Shown one piece after another: positions 19,394-28,029 of a stretch of DNA of 64,000 nucleotides. The notes beneath the pieces are model-generated. The model did no database searches and had not been told where the DNA came from. It saw nothing but the letters and a program-made list of their open reading frames with translations. A program made the position numbers and the translations under genes. Position 1 is the first letter of the stretch. Each line of letters begins with the position of its first letter. The stretch is from Streptomyces violaceusniger (lineage in GTDB: Bacteria > Actinomycetota > Actinomycetes > Streptomycetales > Streptomycetaceae): positions 2,232,001-2,296,000 of the forward strand of contig BJHW01000002.1 in the NCBI GenBank assembly GCA_005405945.1, written 5' to 3'.

Positions 19394-20245
19394 GTGACTG
19401 ATGAGCAGGAGCGGGTGCAGCCGTCGGGAGTGTGGGCCACGGCGGTGGGGGTGGCCAGGGTGCGGGCGCTGGAGACCGAGCGGGAGAACGCGCTCTTCCG
19501 CGACCCACTGGCACAGGCCTTCGCCACCGCCGGCGGCCTATGGCCCTCTTCGCCGCCGCTGCCCGATGACGAGGCCGCGCGCAGCCGACGGCTGGCCGTG
19601 TCGTTCTCCATCGTCATCAGGACGAAGTTCCTCGACGACCTGTTGCAGCAGGCCTCCGCGTCCGGGGTCCGGCAGGTCGTGCTGCTCGGCGCCGGCATGG
19701 ACAGCCGGGCCTTCCGGATGGACTGGCCCGAGGGAACCCGGCTCTTCGAGGTCGATACCGCGGCGCCACTGGACTTCAAGGCTTCGGTGCTGCGCCAGGA
19801 GCGGGCCGTCGCCCGCTGCGAGCGGATCACCGTCGCGGTGGATCTGAGTGAGGACTGGCCAGCCGCGCTGGCCGCCGCAGGGCACGACCCGGCGGTGCCG
19901 ACCGTGTGGATCGCCGAAGGACTGCTGATCTATCTGCCCGAGGACGCGGTGGAACTGCTGCTGGCCCGGATCAGCGCGCAGTCGGCGGCAGGCAGTTGGA
20001 TGGGGCTGACGTTGGGCTCGCGCGGCGTGATCGAGCGCTTCGGCGCGGACGCCGTGCCGGGATCGGCGGCGTCCATGTGGCTCTCGGAGATGCCCGACGA
20101 CCCGGCGGGCTGGCTGGCCGGGCACGGCTGGGAGGCCGCCAGCCACACCCTGCGCGAGCGCGCTGCCGCCTACGGCCGCCCGATCAGCACCCCGCCGCAG
20201 CGCGAGGAGCGACCCGGCGGACTGATCTCGGCGGTCCGTCGGTAG
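19394..20245 (+). CDS. SAM-dependent methyltransferase (leucine carboxyl methyltransferase-like)
   Basis: A 283-residue class I methyltransferase of the actinobacterial group related to leucine carboxyl methyltransferases. It has the SAM loop LLGAGMDSRAFRM, the acidic EVDT that binds the ribose, and WIAEGLLIYLPED at motif IV. The start is GTG 19394, with no good ribosome binding site, so expression may be weak. The stretch 19095-19393 upstream has no gene. The substrate is unknown; many homologs act on small-molecule carboxylates or hydroxyls. Confidence 0.88.
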   Translation: MTDEQERVQPSGVWATAVGVARVRALETERENALFRDPLAQAFATAGGLWPSSPPLPDDEAARSRRLAVSFSIVIRTKFLDDLLQQASASGVRQVVLLGAGMDSRAFRMDWPEGTRLFEVDTAAPLDFKASVLRQERAVARCERITVAVDLSEDWPAALAAAGHDPAVPTVWIAEGLLIYLPEDAVELLLARISAQSAAGSWMGLTLGSRGVIERFGADAVPGSAASMWLSEMPDDPAGWLAGHGWEAASHTLRERAAAYGRPISTPPQREERPGGLISAVRR

Positions 20246-20383
20246 AGCGCCTCCTCCCGGTCCCCACCGAGGACGTAAGCACCTGACCGGTGTCAGTTCT
20301 CATCGACATTTTCCGGCCCTGTGATCATCAAGTGCTGCCCGGACTCGGTGATAAACGGTGTCGCACGTCAGTTACGAAGCCAG

Positions 20384-20562
20384 GCGGCGGGAGAGTCACC
20401 GTGCACAGTCGGCCAGGACGAGATCCTCGGCACCGCCTGCAGCGACCACGACCTGGTCGCCTTCGTCGAAGGCCCCGGCGTCGCCGGCCCGAGGCCATCC
20501 TGGACGACCCGCGGTGGGTGGAGGGGCGCGGCGGCCACGCCCACGAGTTCCACGCTGCGTGA
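20384..20562 (+). pseudogene. Small unrecognised gene remnant
   Basis: Two frames joined near 20495 give a plausible protein tail: GQDEILGTACSDHDLVAFVE, then EAILDDPRWVEGRGGHAHEF, ending at TGA. Codon use looks coding, but no family is recognised. The rest of 20246-20702 is featureless. Confidence 0.3.
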
Positions 20563-20702
20563 GCTTCAGAGTCAAGGTGAGTGCCTGTGTCCGAACCCCC
20601 GTATCGGCAGGTCAAAAGGCTGAGTGGTGGAGACAGGGCGGCATCGTGCGTGGCTTCGGGCCCGAGGCCGTTCGATTTTGGTGCACCGTGGAAAGTGAAT
20701 GC

Positions 20703-21617
20703 TCAAGCAGTTGGGGGCTGGCAGAGGAGGCTTGTACCGCACCAGTTCTGCTGGTTGAGGTGGTCGAGCATGGCCGTCTCTGCTGGACCCGGAGTGCGCC
20801 GCACGCCGACGAGGACGGGCTCGGTCAGGGAGGGCAGGAGCGGGCAGGCCAGTTCTTCGAAGCCTTCGGGGATGGCCGAGGCCGGGACCACAGTGACGCC
20901 CAGGCCCTGCGCCACGAGCCGCACCGCGGTGGAGATCTGTGACACCCGGGCCACCGTGTGCGGGCTGAGGCCCGCGTCGGCGAGCAGGCGGGCGAGGTAG
21001 TCGTCGAGCAGGCTGGCGCGCCGGAACCGGATCCACCCCTGTGACGCCAGGTCTTCCAGGCGCAGGGCGGCGCTGTCCGGGAGAAGCGGGTGCCCCTTGG
21101 GCAAGACGGCGACGTAGGCTTCCTCGCCCAGAGGGTGGCTGTCGAAGGTGCACCCGGCGGGGATGCGGTGCACGAGGACCATGTCGAGGGTTCCCTGGCG
21201 GAGCAGTCGTTCCATGTCCGCGGGATCGGGCTCCTCGTGGAGAGTCACCTGCAGCTTCGGGTGGCGATGGCGCAGCTGCCCCAATACCTGGGGCAGCTGG
21301 CGTGCTCCCAGGCCCATGTGGACAGCCATGATGAGTTCGCCTGCCAGTTCCCCGTCGGCGGCGCGGGCGGCCGTGATGGCACGCCGGGATGCGGTCGTCG
21401 CGATCTTCGCCTGCGCGAGGAAAGCCCGCCCCGCCACCGTCACCGTCACCCCGCTGGGGGTGCGGGTGAACAGCTGCACCCCGAGGTGCTTCTCCAAGGT
21501 GCCGATCTGCTGCGACAGCGAGGGCTGAGTGACCCGCAGGCGTTCTGCTGCCGCTGTCATGGAGCCCTCGTCGGCGACGGCCAGGGCGTATTCGTATTGG
21601 CGCAGGTTCATTCGCAT
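20703..21617 (-). CDS. LysR-family regulator
   Basis: A 304-residue intact LysR regulator: N-terminal winged HTH (MTAAAERLRVTQPSLSQQIG), then a two-lobed effector-binding domain starting around ELAGELIMAVHMGLG. It is divergent from the SDR gene at 21852, the classical arrangement in which the regulator controls the neighbour and itself. It is a close inverted paralog of the broken gene at base 1-836. Start ATG 21617; a second ATG two codons later is possible. Confidence 0.93.
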   Translation of the reverse strand: MRMNLRQYEYALAVADEGSMTAAAERLRVTQPSLSQQIGTLEKHLGVQLFTRTPSGVTVTVAGRAFLAQAKIATTASRRAITAARAADGELAGELIMAVHMGLGARQLPQVLGQLRHRHPKLQVTLHEEPDPADMERLLRQGTLDMVLVHRIPAGCTFDSHPLGEEAYVAVLPKGHPLLPDSAALRLEDLASQGWIRFRRASLLDDYLARLLADAGLSPHTVARVSQISTAVRLVAQGLGVTVVPASAIPEGFEELACPLLPSLTEPVLVGVRRTPGPAETAMLDHLNQQNWCGTSLLCQPPTA

Positions 21618-21634
21618 TCACCTTCCGACACGAC

Positions 21635-21658
21635 ATAGGAGATGTCAATGCAGACTAT
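21635..21658. promoter_or_regulatory. Candidate LysR binding region
   Basis: An ATAG half-site at 21635 faces CTAT at 21655 in the short divergent region between lysR and the SDR gene. Half-site symmetry and position suit a LysR box; the match is weak. Confidence 0.3.
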
Positions 21659-21851
21659 ACGTTGCCACTATTTGCCTCTATGTCGGGCCGGTCCTACCGT
21701 GGTGCACGCCCGGCGCAGCCACCAGGGCCGGAAAGCCGCGGGACGGCAGCCGCGCCCTGCAGGCACGCAAGTCCTGCGACGCCGGCTGTCAAAAGCAGGA
21801 TGAGGCAAAGCAATGTGCCCGGTCCTCACAGTCTCGACTCAAGGAGAAAGC

Positions 21852-22599
21852 ATGCGTCTCGCGCATAAGGTCGCCCTCGTCACTGGCGGGAGCGCGGGCC
21901 TTGGTCTGGCGATTGCCCAGAGATTCGGAAGCGAAGGCGCCCACGTCTACATCACGGGGCGACGGAAGGAGGCGCTCGAAGCCGCGAAGGCTTCCATTGA
22001 GGGACATGTCACGGCGGTCACCGCGGACGCTACAGTGTCGGGTGATCTCGACAATGTGGTCGAGGCTATCCGTCAGGAGAGCGGGCACCTCGATGTGATC
22101 GTCGCGAACGCTGGAAGCATTGAGCGGATGAACTTCGGGGACGTGACCGAGGAACACTTCGACCGCACATTCGACCTCAATGCCCGCGGCACACTGTTCA
22201 CCGTCCAGAAGGCGCTGCCGATTCTGCGAACGGGCGGCTCGATCGTTTTGCTGGGCTCGATCATGGCATTCAAGGGGGTCCCGGGGAGGGGTTTACAGCG
22301 CGGCGAAGGCCGCCGTGCGCTCCTACGCGCGCACGTGGGCGGCAGAGTTCGGCGACCGGGGTCTTCGGGTCAACGTGCTGAGCCCGGGGCCGATCGACAC
22401 GCCCATCATCGATGGACAGGCCGAGTACTTCGGTCAAGATCCAGCAGCTCTCCGAGCCTACATGAGCACCCTTGTCCCGATGGGCCGCCTCGGGCTTCCC
22501 GAGGAGATCGCCAATGGTGCGCTGTTTCTCGCCTCGGACGAGAGCAGTTTCATGACAGGCGCAGAACTCTGCATCGACGGCGGTATGGCTCAGGTATAG
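21852..22599 (+). pseudogene. Short-chain dehydrogenase, one frameshift
   Basis: A classical SDR: cofactor loop GGSAGLGLAI, TGRR NADP pocket, DVIVANAG, catalytic Ser in LLGSIMAFKG, then YSAAK in a different frame and LSPGPIDTPIIDGQAEYF to the stop at 22599. One extra base in the G run near 22288 splits it just before the catalytic Tyr/Lys. AAGGAG precedes ATG 21852. As the likely target of the divergent LysR it would be functional if the indel is an assembly error; otherwise the protein lacks Tyr and Lys. Confidence 0.85.
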
Positions 22600-22968
22600 C
22601 CCGCTTCGGCCGGAGCAGAACTGGGAATGAGCTTGTCCTCCGGTTTTGGCGCGGGATCACTCCGCTCATTTGTAGGACCGGTGAGTTCGAGAACTCCGGG
22701 GTGGGGCAGTTGGCTTGTCGCCGTTCGATGGCTGAAAGCTTGGCCGCTCGGGAACTGCTGACGGTCAGTCGCGTTGAAACCTCGGGGAGGTCGGGCTGTC
22801 CGCTCCTGCGGGAGCTTCGACGGGTGATCTGCCTGGCCATAAGGGTGAGCGCGGCCCAGGTGATGAGCGATTCCGATTCGCTGAACTATCACGCACCAAC
22901 GCGTTGGTGTGCAAGCCGGAGGTCAGGGACGCGGTGCTGCGGAGCCTGGCCGACTGACGTCCGAGAAA
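22600..22968. other. No confident gene
   Basis: An open plus-strand stretch ends in VCKPEVRDAVLRSLAD just before the hairpin at 22969, suggesting the tail of an eroded gene, but no family is recognised. Confidence 0.3.
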
Positions 22969-23011
22969 GGCGGTGGGGCGGGGCGCAGCAGGTACACCCG
23001 GCCCCACCGCC
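22969..23011 (+). terminator. Hairpin, probable terminator
   Basis: GGCGGTGGGG and CCCCACCGCC pair perfectly over a 23-base loop, following the stop of the eroded frame ending at about 22954. There is no U tract, as is common in Streptomyces. Confidence 0.45.
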
Positions 23012-23189
23012 GGTCAGCCGATGAGCTGGGCGGTGACCCGGAGGCGGAAGGCAGCTACGACTGCCGCAGAGCTTCAAACCGTCGCGGCGGGCAGCGCACC
23101 GCCGCCCCTGCCCCGTACGGCCCCAGCCGACTTCGCGCAGGAGGCACTCGGCTTCGGCTGACCCGGCCCCGCGGCTCGTTCCCGGCTGC

Positions 23190-23365
23190 TCACCGGCCGA
23201 GGCGGATGCGCGGCCCCCACGCGAACTCGCGGTCGTCCAGCAGGATGTCCTCCGACTCCCCGTTCCACTGGCCGCGCAGAAGGAAGGAGACGGCCTCCGT
23301 CTGTTCGCAGATGATCAGACTCTCGGGCTGGCCGACCAGCATGTACCGGCCGTACTCGGGGCGAC
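23190..23365 (-). pseudogene. 3' fragment of an unrecognised gene
   Basis: The minus-strand tail YMLVGQPESLIICEQTEAVS, then WNGESEDILLDDREFAWGP, looks like a real protein end. It is cut at about 23365 by a Tn3 transposase fragment on the other strand. No family recognised. Confidence 0.4.
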
Positions 23366-23371
23366 GCCTGG

Positions 23372-23705
23372 TGGAAGCCGGCCCGCTGGCTGTGGGACCG
23401 CTGCTGGTCGGGCAACGAGCGCCCCATCGCCCTGTTCGGCCTCGCCACCCTGCACCTGGTCGAGAACAAGGTGCTGCCCGGCGCCACCGTCCTGGAGCGC
23501 ATCGGTCACCTCCATCCGCGAGCACACCAACCGCAAGACCTGGCGCACCCTGGTCGCCAAGCCCGACGCCGGCCAGCGCGCCGCCCTCACCGCGCTGCTG
23601 CCGGTCGAGGACAGCCGCAGCCCCTCCAAGCTGGACCGGCTGCGCCGCTCCCCGCGCGACATCACCGGTCCCGGCGCGGGCAAGGCCATAGCGGCCCTGG
23701 GAAAG
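23372..23705 (+). pseudogene. Tn3-family transposase N-terminal (DUF4158-like) fragment
   Basis: Encodes ERPIALFGLATLHLVENKVL, then PGATVLER, and after a frameshift near 23500 EHTNRKTWRTLVAKPDAGQR and DRLRRSPRDITGPG. This is the N-terminal DNA-binding region of a Tn3 TnpA. Flanks are unrelated genes, so only a fragment survived. Confidence 0.75.
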
Positions 23706-23852
23706 TCCCGTGCTGGACGAGGTGGAGTGCGGCCAGGCAGATGGTGGCGGCCTTGCCGCACCCCCGAGCGGGTGCACGAAACGGGCTGTCGGCCTTCTTA
23801 CGCGGTGGGCGGCCCATTGCGGTCGCATCCGCGAGGACGGCGGCGGGACCGG

Positions 23853-24275
23853 TCATGAACGATCTGACGGCCCCGAGGCGACCTGTATCTCAAGGAGCGG
23901 TTCGAGTTGGGCGGCCCACTCCGGGTGCATGGCGGCCTTCTTCTCGTGCAGCGCCATGATCTCGCCGGCCAGCTCTGGGGCCATGTCGTCGGAAAGGTCG
24001 GGGCCGATGGAGATCTTGGCCAGGTGCGGGATGATCTCGGGATCTCCCGCCAGGTGAACCGGGTCGTGCATGTACTGCTCGAGGGCCGCCAGGTCCTCAA
24101 TGCCCACGCAGTAGGCGTGGGTGAGGCCATCGGCGGGATCGCCCAGGCTCTGCCCGACGGTTGCGAACGAGACCGACTCGACGGACGCCGTTCGCCGCAT
24201 CAGCGCGAGCACCTGGGCCTTCTGCTCCTCGGTCGTCCCGTCCTTGAAGGCGAAGCGCAGCGTGTGAACGATCAT
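23853..24275 (-). CDS. Dabb-family (stress-responsive alpha/beta barrel) protein
   Basis: A 140-residue protein with the ferredoxin-like Dabb fold: first strand MIVHTLRFAFKDGTTEEQ, the central THAYCVGIEDLAALEQYM, and the conserved HDPVHL before the last helix. Dabb proteins form barrel dimers; some are aromatic polyketide cyclases or monooxygenases, others have unknown roles. It is divergent from a TetR gene with two matching palindromes in the 73-bp gap, so it is probably repressed by that TetR protein. Confidence 0.88.
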   Translation of the reverse strand: MIVHTLRFAFKDGTTEEQKAQVLALMRRTASVESVSFATVGQSLGDPADGLTHAYCVGIEDLAALEQYMHDPVHLAGDPEIIPHLAKISIGPDLSDDMAPELAGEIMALHEKKAAMHPEWAAQLEPLLEIQVASGPSDRS

Positions 24276-24293
24276 GGTTTCCCGTCCCTTGAT

Positions 24294-24309
24294 TGAACTG
24301 GCTAGTTCA
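24294..24309. promoter_or_regulatory. TetR operator 1
   Basis: TGAACTGGCTAGTTCA: perfect 6-bp arms around GGCT, just upstream of the Dabb start. It shares its half-site pattern and 16-bp length with operator 2, exactly 48 bp away. Confidence 0.75.
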
Positions 24310-24336
24310 GTGAATCTGCCTTATTGGTGTTGACGT

Positions 24337-24357
24337 TAGAATGAACCCATGGGTTCA
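24337..24357 (+). promoter_or_regulatory. Leaderless tetR promoter with TetR operator 2
   Basis: The -10-like TAGAAT (24337-24342) lies seven bases before the ATG at 24349, so the transcript probably starts at the A of ATG. TGAACCCATGGGTTCA (24342-24357), a perfect palindrome, covers that point and the start codon, giving autorepression by occlusion. Confidence 0.75.
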
Positions 24358-25002
24358 ACAGCGTCAAGCGGGGGCAGTGGCGTCTCGCGCGGGCGGGTCG
24401 ACAAGCGACAGGCGATCTTGGACGCCGCGTTCGCCGTCTTCGCGCGGCGCGGATACGCACAGGCATGCGTCCAGGAGATCGCGGAGGAGGCGCGCGTCGC
24501 CAAACCGACCGTCTACAGCCACCTGAACGACAAGGAGACCCTCTTCCGCCACACCATCGAGGCAGCGGCCGACACTCTGATGGCGGAGTCCCTCGCAGTC
24601 GTCGAGCGGCTGCGCGAGCGAGCCCCGGACGATGACCTGCGTGTGGCGCTTGCGGACCTGGCCCATCGACTGCTGCGGATCTGCTGCGGTGAACGCGCCC
24701 GCGCGCTGCGCTGGTTGACCTACGCCCAGGTGGCGCGATTCCCCGACCTGATCGAGACCGTGCAGGAGCGCACCGCGCACCGTCCCCGCGCGGCGCTGGC
24801 CGATCGGCTGGCCCGCCTCTCGCTCGCCGGCCGCCTGCGCCCATGCGACCCGGAGCAGGCCGCCGAACACTTCTTCGCCCTGCTCACCGGCCCTTTGGAG
24901 TCCCGCTCCCGGCTGGGCACCCGTCGCGTCCCCGCCGCCGAGCTCCGCGTCATCGCGGATGCGGCCGTGGACACCTTCCTGCGCGCGTACGGGAGCGACT
25001 GA
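24349..25002 (+). CDS. TetR-family regulator
   Basis: A 217-residue repressor with an N-terminal HTH (AILDAAFAVFARRGYAQACV, then VAKPTVYSHLNDKETLF at about 24-63) and a helical ligand-binding domain rich in Arg/Leu. Its start codon lies inside a perfect 16-bp palindrome and a second copy covers the divergent Dabb promoter, so it probably represses both genes. The effector is unknown; the neighbour suggests a small aromatic or lipid-like compound. Confidence 0.92.
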   Translation: MGSTASSGGSGVSRGRVDKRQAILDAAFAVFARRGYAQACVQEIAEEARVAKPTVYSHLNDKETLFRHTIEAAADTLMAESLAVVERLRERAPDDDLRVALADLAHRLLRICCGERARALRWLTYAQVARFPDLIETVQERTAHRPRAALADRLARLSLAGRLRPCDPEQAAEHFFALLTGPLESRSRLGTRRVPAAELRVIADAAVDTFLRAYGSD

Positions 25003-25060
25003 GCGGTCTGTCCGGGATGTCGGCTGCAGTTCGGGTACGAAGGGGCAGGGAGGGGCTGCC

Positions 25061-26151
25061 ATGCCGAAGATCCCGCGCGTGAAGTTGACGTTTGATCAGG
25101 AACGTGAGGTGCGTGAGCGTCTGCGGCGCGTGATCTCGCGCCGCATGCCAGGCTGCGTCTGGAGTGCATCCGGCTGATTGCGCGAGGTATGACCGTGCCC
25201 CAGGTTGCTGATCTGCTCGAATGTAACAACGTCACCGTGCGAGGTGCGGTCCACCGCTGCGAGGACGGTGGATTCGAAACCCTGGCCGATGCTCCGCGCC
25301 CAGGCCGCCCGCCCTCGATCACCCGCGAGGACCGTAAGGCCCTGGCCGCGTTGCTGGATGAGTCCGCGTGTCAGGGCCGTACCTGGACAACCGCAGCACT
25401 GTGCGACTGGCTGCGGGCCGAATGCGGGGTGAGGGCCGGCGCGGCCTGGCTGACCGACTTGCTCCACCGGGACGGATTCCGGTGGAAACGAACGCGTGAC
25501 ACCCTGCGGCACACGGCCGACCCCGTCCTCCAGCAGGCCGCGCGGGCCCGGCTGGAGGACTTACGGCTGGCGGCGGATACCGGCGTAAGCGACATGTACA
25601 TCCTCGACGAGAGCGGCTTCGCGCCGACCATGCCCACTGGAAACACCTGGCCACGGCAGGGCAGCGGGCCGTGGTGCCACGTGAGGACAACAAGGGCCGG
25701 CGCGTGCACGTGCTGGGTGCCCTGTCGGTGGGACAGGGTGCCGACCTGGTGTGGGAGAAGACCTGCGGCAAGATCGACGCGGCCATGCTGCTGGAGTTCG
25801 TGTGCACGAAGCGGGCTGGTCTGCCCGGCGGGACTGGAGGAATTTCCCGCGGGCCGGAAGCGTGCCCGTCCCTGCACCGTCGTCCTGGACAACGCCTCGG
25901 CGCACGTGGCCAGGGCGTTCAAGGGCCGCCGCGAGGGGCTGGCCGCTGTTGGTGTCGAACTCTTCTCCCTGCCGCCCCGCAGCCCCGAGCTCAACGACAT
26001 CGAGCGGATGTGGCGCGCGGCGACGTACGAGGACTACCCCGAGCGCGTTCACACCACCTCTGAGGCGGTCGGCAACGCCGTCGACCAGGCTCTGGCCCGA
26101 CAACGCACACGCATCAAAGGATCAGCGACGAACTTCACCCAAGCCGCTTAG
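25061..26151 (+). pseudogene. IS630-family transposase, at least three frameshifts
   Basis: The HTH N terminus (MPKIPRVKLTFDQEREVRER) joins a second frame near 25140 (LIARGMTVPQVADLLEC). The catalytic core is present in pieces: ILDESGFAP, then VPREDNKGRRVHVLGALSVG in a third frame from 25665 to 25830, then TVVLDNASAH and SPELNDIERMW. All three acidic residues survive but the gene cannot be read through. The stop at 26149 overlaps a TA dinucleotide, the usual IS630 target, directly followed by Tn3 transposase sequence, so the element sits in or beside a Tn3 gene. Confidence 0.85.
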
Positions 26152-26365
26152 TCCTCACCGGCCTCAAGCTCACCGAACCGGCCGGCCTCAAGGACCCGCG
26201 CGAAGCGGTCGACGCCCGCATTCCCACCATGGACCTGCCCGAACTCCTCCTCGAAGTCCACGCCTGGACCGGGTTCCTGAACCACTTCCACCACGTCTGC
26301 GAAGCAGGCAGCCGCGCCGAGCATTTGATCGTTTCGCTGGCGGCGGTTCTTGTCGCCGAGGCGTG
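26151..26365 (+). pseudogene. Tn3-family transposase internal fragment
   Basis: Begins directly at the IS630 right edge with VLTGLKLTEPAGL and contains MDLPELLLEVHAWTGFLNHF and SLAAVLVAEACSI, a conserved Tn3 TnpA stretch. It then fades into non-matching sequence. The left part of this copy is missing: what lies left of the IS630 is an unrelated TetR gene. So a deletion accompanied or followed the insertion. The stretch 26366-26527 has no gene. Confidence 0.75.
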
Positions 26366-26527
26366 CAGTATCCGGATTCAGGCGATGGTGTCCGAGGACG
26401 AGGCCGGCCGCTCCCGCGACCAGCTGTTCTGGGGCGAGTCCTCGTCCAGCGGGGCGGTCAGCAGGCCCGGGCAGCAGCCCTCGGACTGGCCGTGGACGTC
26501 AAGCTCTTGTTTCGACATGCGTCTATG

Positions 26528-26565
26528 TTGACGTTCTTCGATTCAAGATGCAATGTTGAATCGAA
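26528..26565 (+). promoter_or_regulatory. Promoter with ArsR-like operator
   Basis: TTGACG (26528) and a weak -10 CAATGT (26551) frame the exact inverted repeat TTCGATTCAA (26537) and TTGAATCGAA (26556), 9 bp apart. The repeat covers the -10 region, so a bound repressor would block it. The half-site resembles ArsR/SmtB-family operators. Confidence 0.7.
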
Positions 26566-26592
26566 AGTCATCGATACAACAAGGGGATGGTC

Positions 26593-27072
26593 ATGTCTCG
26601 CGTTCAGCTTGCCCTCAACGTTGCCGATCTTGAGGGATCTGTCGCGTTCTATTCCCGGCTCTTCGGCGTCGAGCCCGCCAAGCGGCGCCCGGGGTACGCC
26701 AACTTCGCCATCAGCGAGCCGCCGCTCAAGCTCGTCCTGATCGAGGGCGAACCTGGCCAGGACACCCGCTTGGACCACCTCGGGGTGGAGGTCACCTCCA
26801 CCGACCAGGTCCTCGCGGCCACCGAGCGTCTGAAAGACGCGGGGCTTGCCACGTTCGAGGAGAACGACACCTCGTGCTGCTACGCGCTCCAGGACAAGGT
26901 CTGGGTCCATGGGCCTGGTAAAGAGCCCTGGGAGGTCTACACCGTCAAGGCTGACGCCGAACAGATGGGCAACAGCCCTGCCATCGAGAACGGCCCCGGC
27001 GGCTGTTGCGGCGGACAGGAGGACAGCGATAGGTCCGACGCGGCCGGGGCGGGCTGTGGGTGCGGTGCCTGA
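26593..27072 (+). CDS. ArsI/CadI-type glyoxalase-fold protein, Cys-rich tail
   Basis: A 159-residue vicinal-oxygen-chelate protein of the ArsI/CadI family, some of which cleave the C-As bond of organoarsenicals with Fe(II). The family signature DTSCCYALQDKVWV carries the paired cysteines that bind trivalent arsenic; a His in LDHLGVEV and a Glu in EPWEVYT are candidate metal ligands. The tail (GGCCGG and AGCGCGA) adds cysteines. ATG 26593 is preferred over 26587 because AAGGGG abuts the first and is six bases from the second. It stands alone: no arsR, arsB or arsC is adjacent. Confidence 0.85.
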   Translation: MSRVQLALNVADLEGSVAFYSRLFGVEPAKRRPGYANFAISEPPLKLVLIEGEPGQDTRLDHLGVEVTSTDQVLAATERLKDAGLATFEENDTSCCYALQDKVWVHGPGKEPWEVYTVKADAEQMGNSPAIENGPGGCCGGQEDSDRSDAAGAGCGCGA

Positions 27073-27120
27073 GGAGCGGTCCTCGGCCGATCCTGAAGAG
27101 CGTCGATAGCGGGTCCGTGG

Positions 27121-27651
27121 TCAGGCGTCGAGCTGCGTGATGAGCTGGCCGCGGTACTCCTGGAGTGCGGCATGGACAAGCTGGTGAATCGGGCGGTGGT
27201 GTGCGCGCCGGCGGTCCGGGTTCTCTAGCCATGGGGATTCGTAGACGGCGGTATCCCGCACCTGTTCGGAGGGGGAGCCTTGTGCGGAGCGCAGGGCGGG
27301 TGCGAGGAGGCGTTCGCCTTGAGTGACCCATGCCCAGACCGCCGCTGACGCGCCAAGGTATCGGGCGGTGTTCCAGAGGGTCTTGTGGTGGCTTGCTGGA
27401 GTCTGCTGCTGACGGACCACGTCAATGATCATCTTCCAGGCGTCTGGAGGGATGGTCCACTGGCTCAGGAGGTCTCTGCGGCGCTGGTAGTGCTGGGCCG
27501 CGCTGGCCGGGCGGCCGACTGGGAGAACGGGGCCTGGGGCAGGAGCGCAGGCAAGGTCCGGCAGACGTCGTTGGAGGTCAATGATGTCGGGGGCGGGGCG
27601 TGGACAGCGGGGCTGTTGGCGCGGTCGAGGCGGTGACCGCAGGGTCGAGGG
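27121..27651 (-). pseudogene. tniQ: TniQ-family protein, C-terminal half
   Basis: Downstream half of the tniQ gene interrupted by the IS3-family element. The join across one GGG copy restores CRSPRPCGHRL, a zinc-ribbon segment. A further indel in the C run near 27585 moves the frame to DIIDLQRRLPDLACA, then KTLWNTARYLGASAAVWAWV and a natural stop at 27121. TniQ/TnsD proteins choose the insertion site for Tn7-like transposons. The gene is dead as it stands. Confidence 0.6.
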
Positions 27652-27717
27652 TGAGGTTCCCCCGAGATGCGGGGAGAGGTGACAGCAGGTCAGATGGGTC
27701 TCACGAGAGGAGACCAG

Positions 27718-28029
27718 ATGATGCCTGCCCCGAGGAAATACCCGCTGGAGTTGCGTGACCGCGCGGTGCGCATGTATCGCGCCGCCGAACCGAAGCCCGT
27801 CATCCGCCGCATGGCCGAGGAACTCGGGGTGCACCACGAGGCCCTGCGCACCTGGATCCGGCAGGCCGAGGCCGACGCCGGCGAGCGGGACGACCTGCTC
27901 ACCAGCGCCGAGCGCGAGGAGCTGGTGGCCTTGCGCAAGGAGAACGCCCAGCTCAAGCGGGCGAACGAGGTCCTGCGGACGGCCTCGGCTTTTTTCGCAG
28001 CCCAGCTCGACCCGACCCGGCCCAGGTGA
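27718..28029 (+). CDS. IS3-family transposase OrfA
   Basis: A 103-residue OrfA: HTH domain (YPLELRDRAVRMYRAAE, then VHHEALRTWIRQAEAD) and a C-terminal leucine-zipper helix (LVALRKENAQLKRANEVLRT) used for multimerisation. ATG 27718 follows GAGAGGAG. Its stop overlaps the GTG of orfB (GTGA), so OrfB would be made by re-initiation or frameshifting. Confidence 0.9.
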   Translation: MMPAPRKYPLELRDRAVRMYRAAEPKPVIRRMAEELGVHHEALRTWIRQAEADAGERDDLLTSAEREELVALRKENAQLKRANEVLRTASAFFAAQLDPTRPR

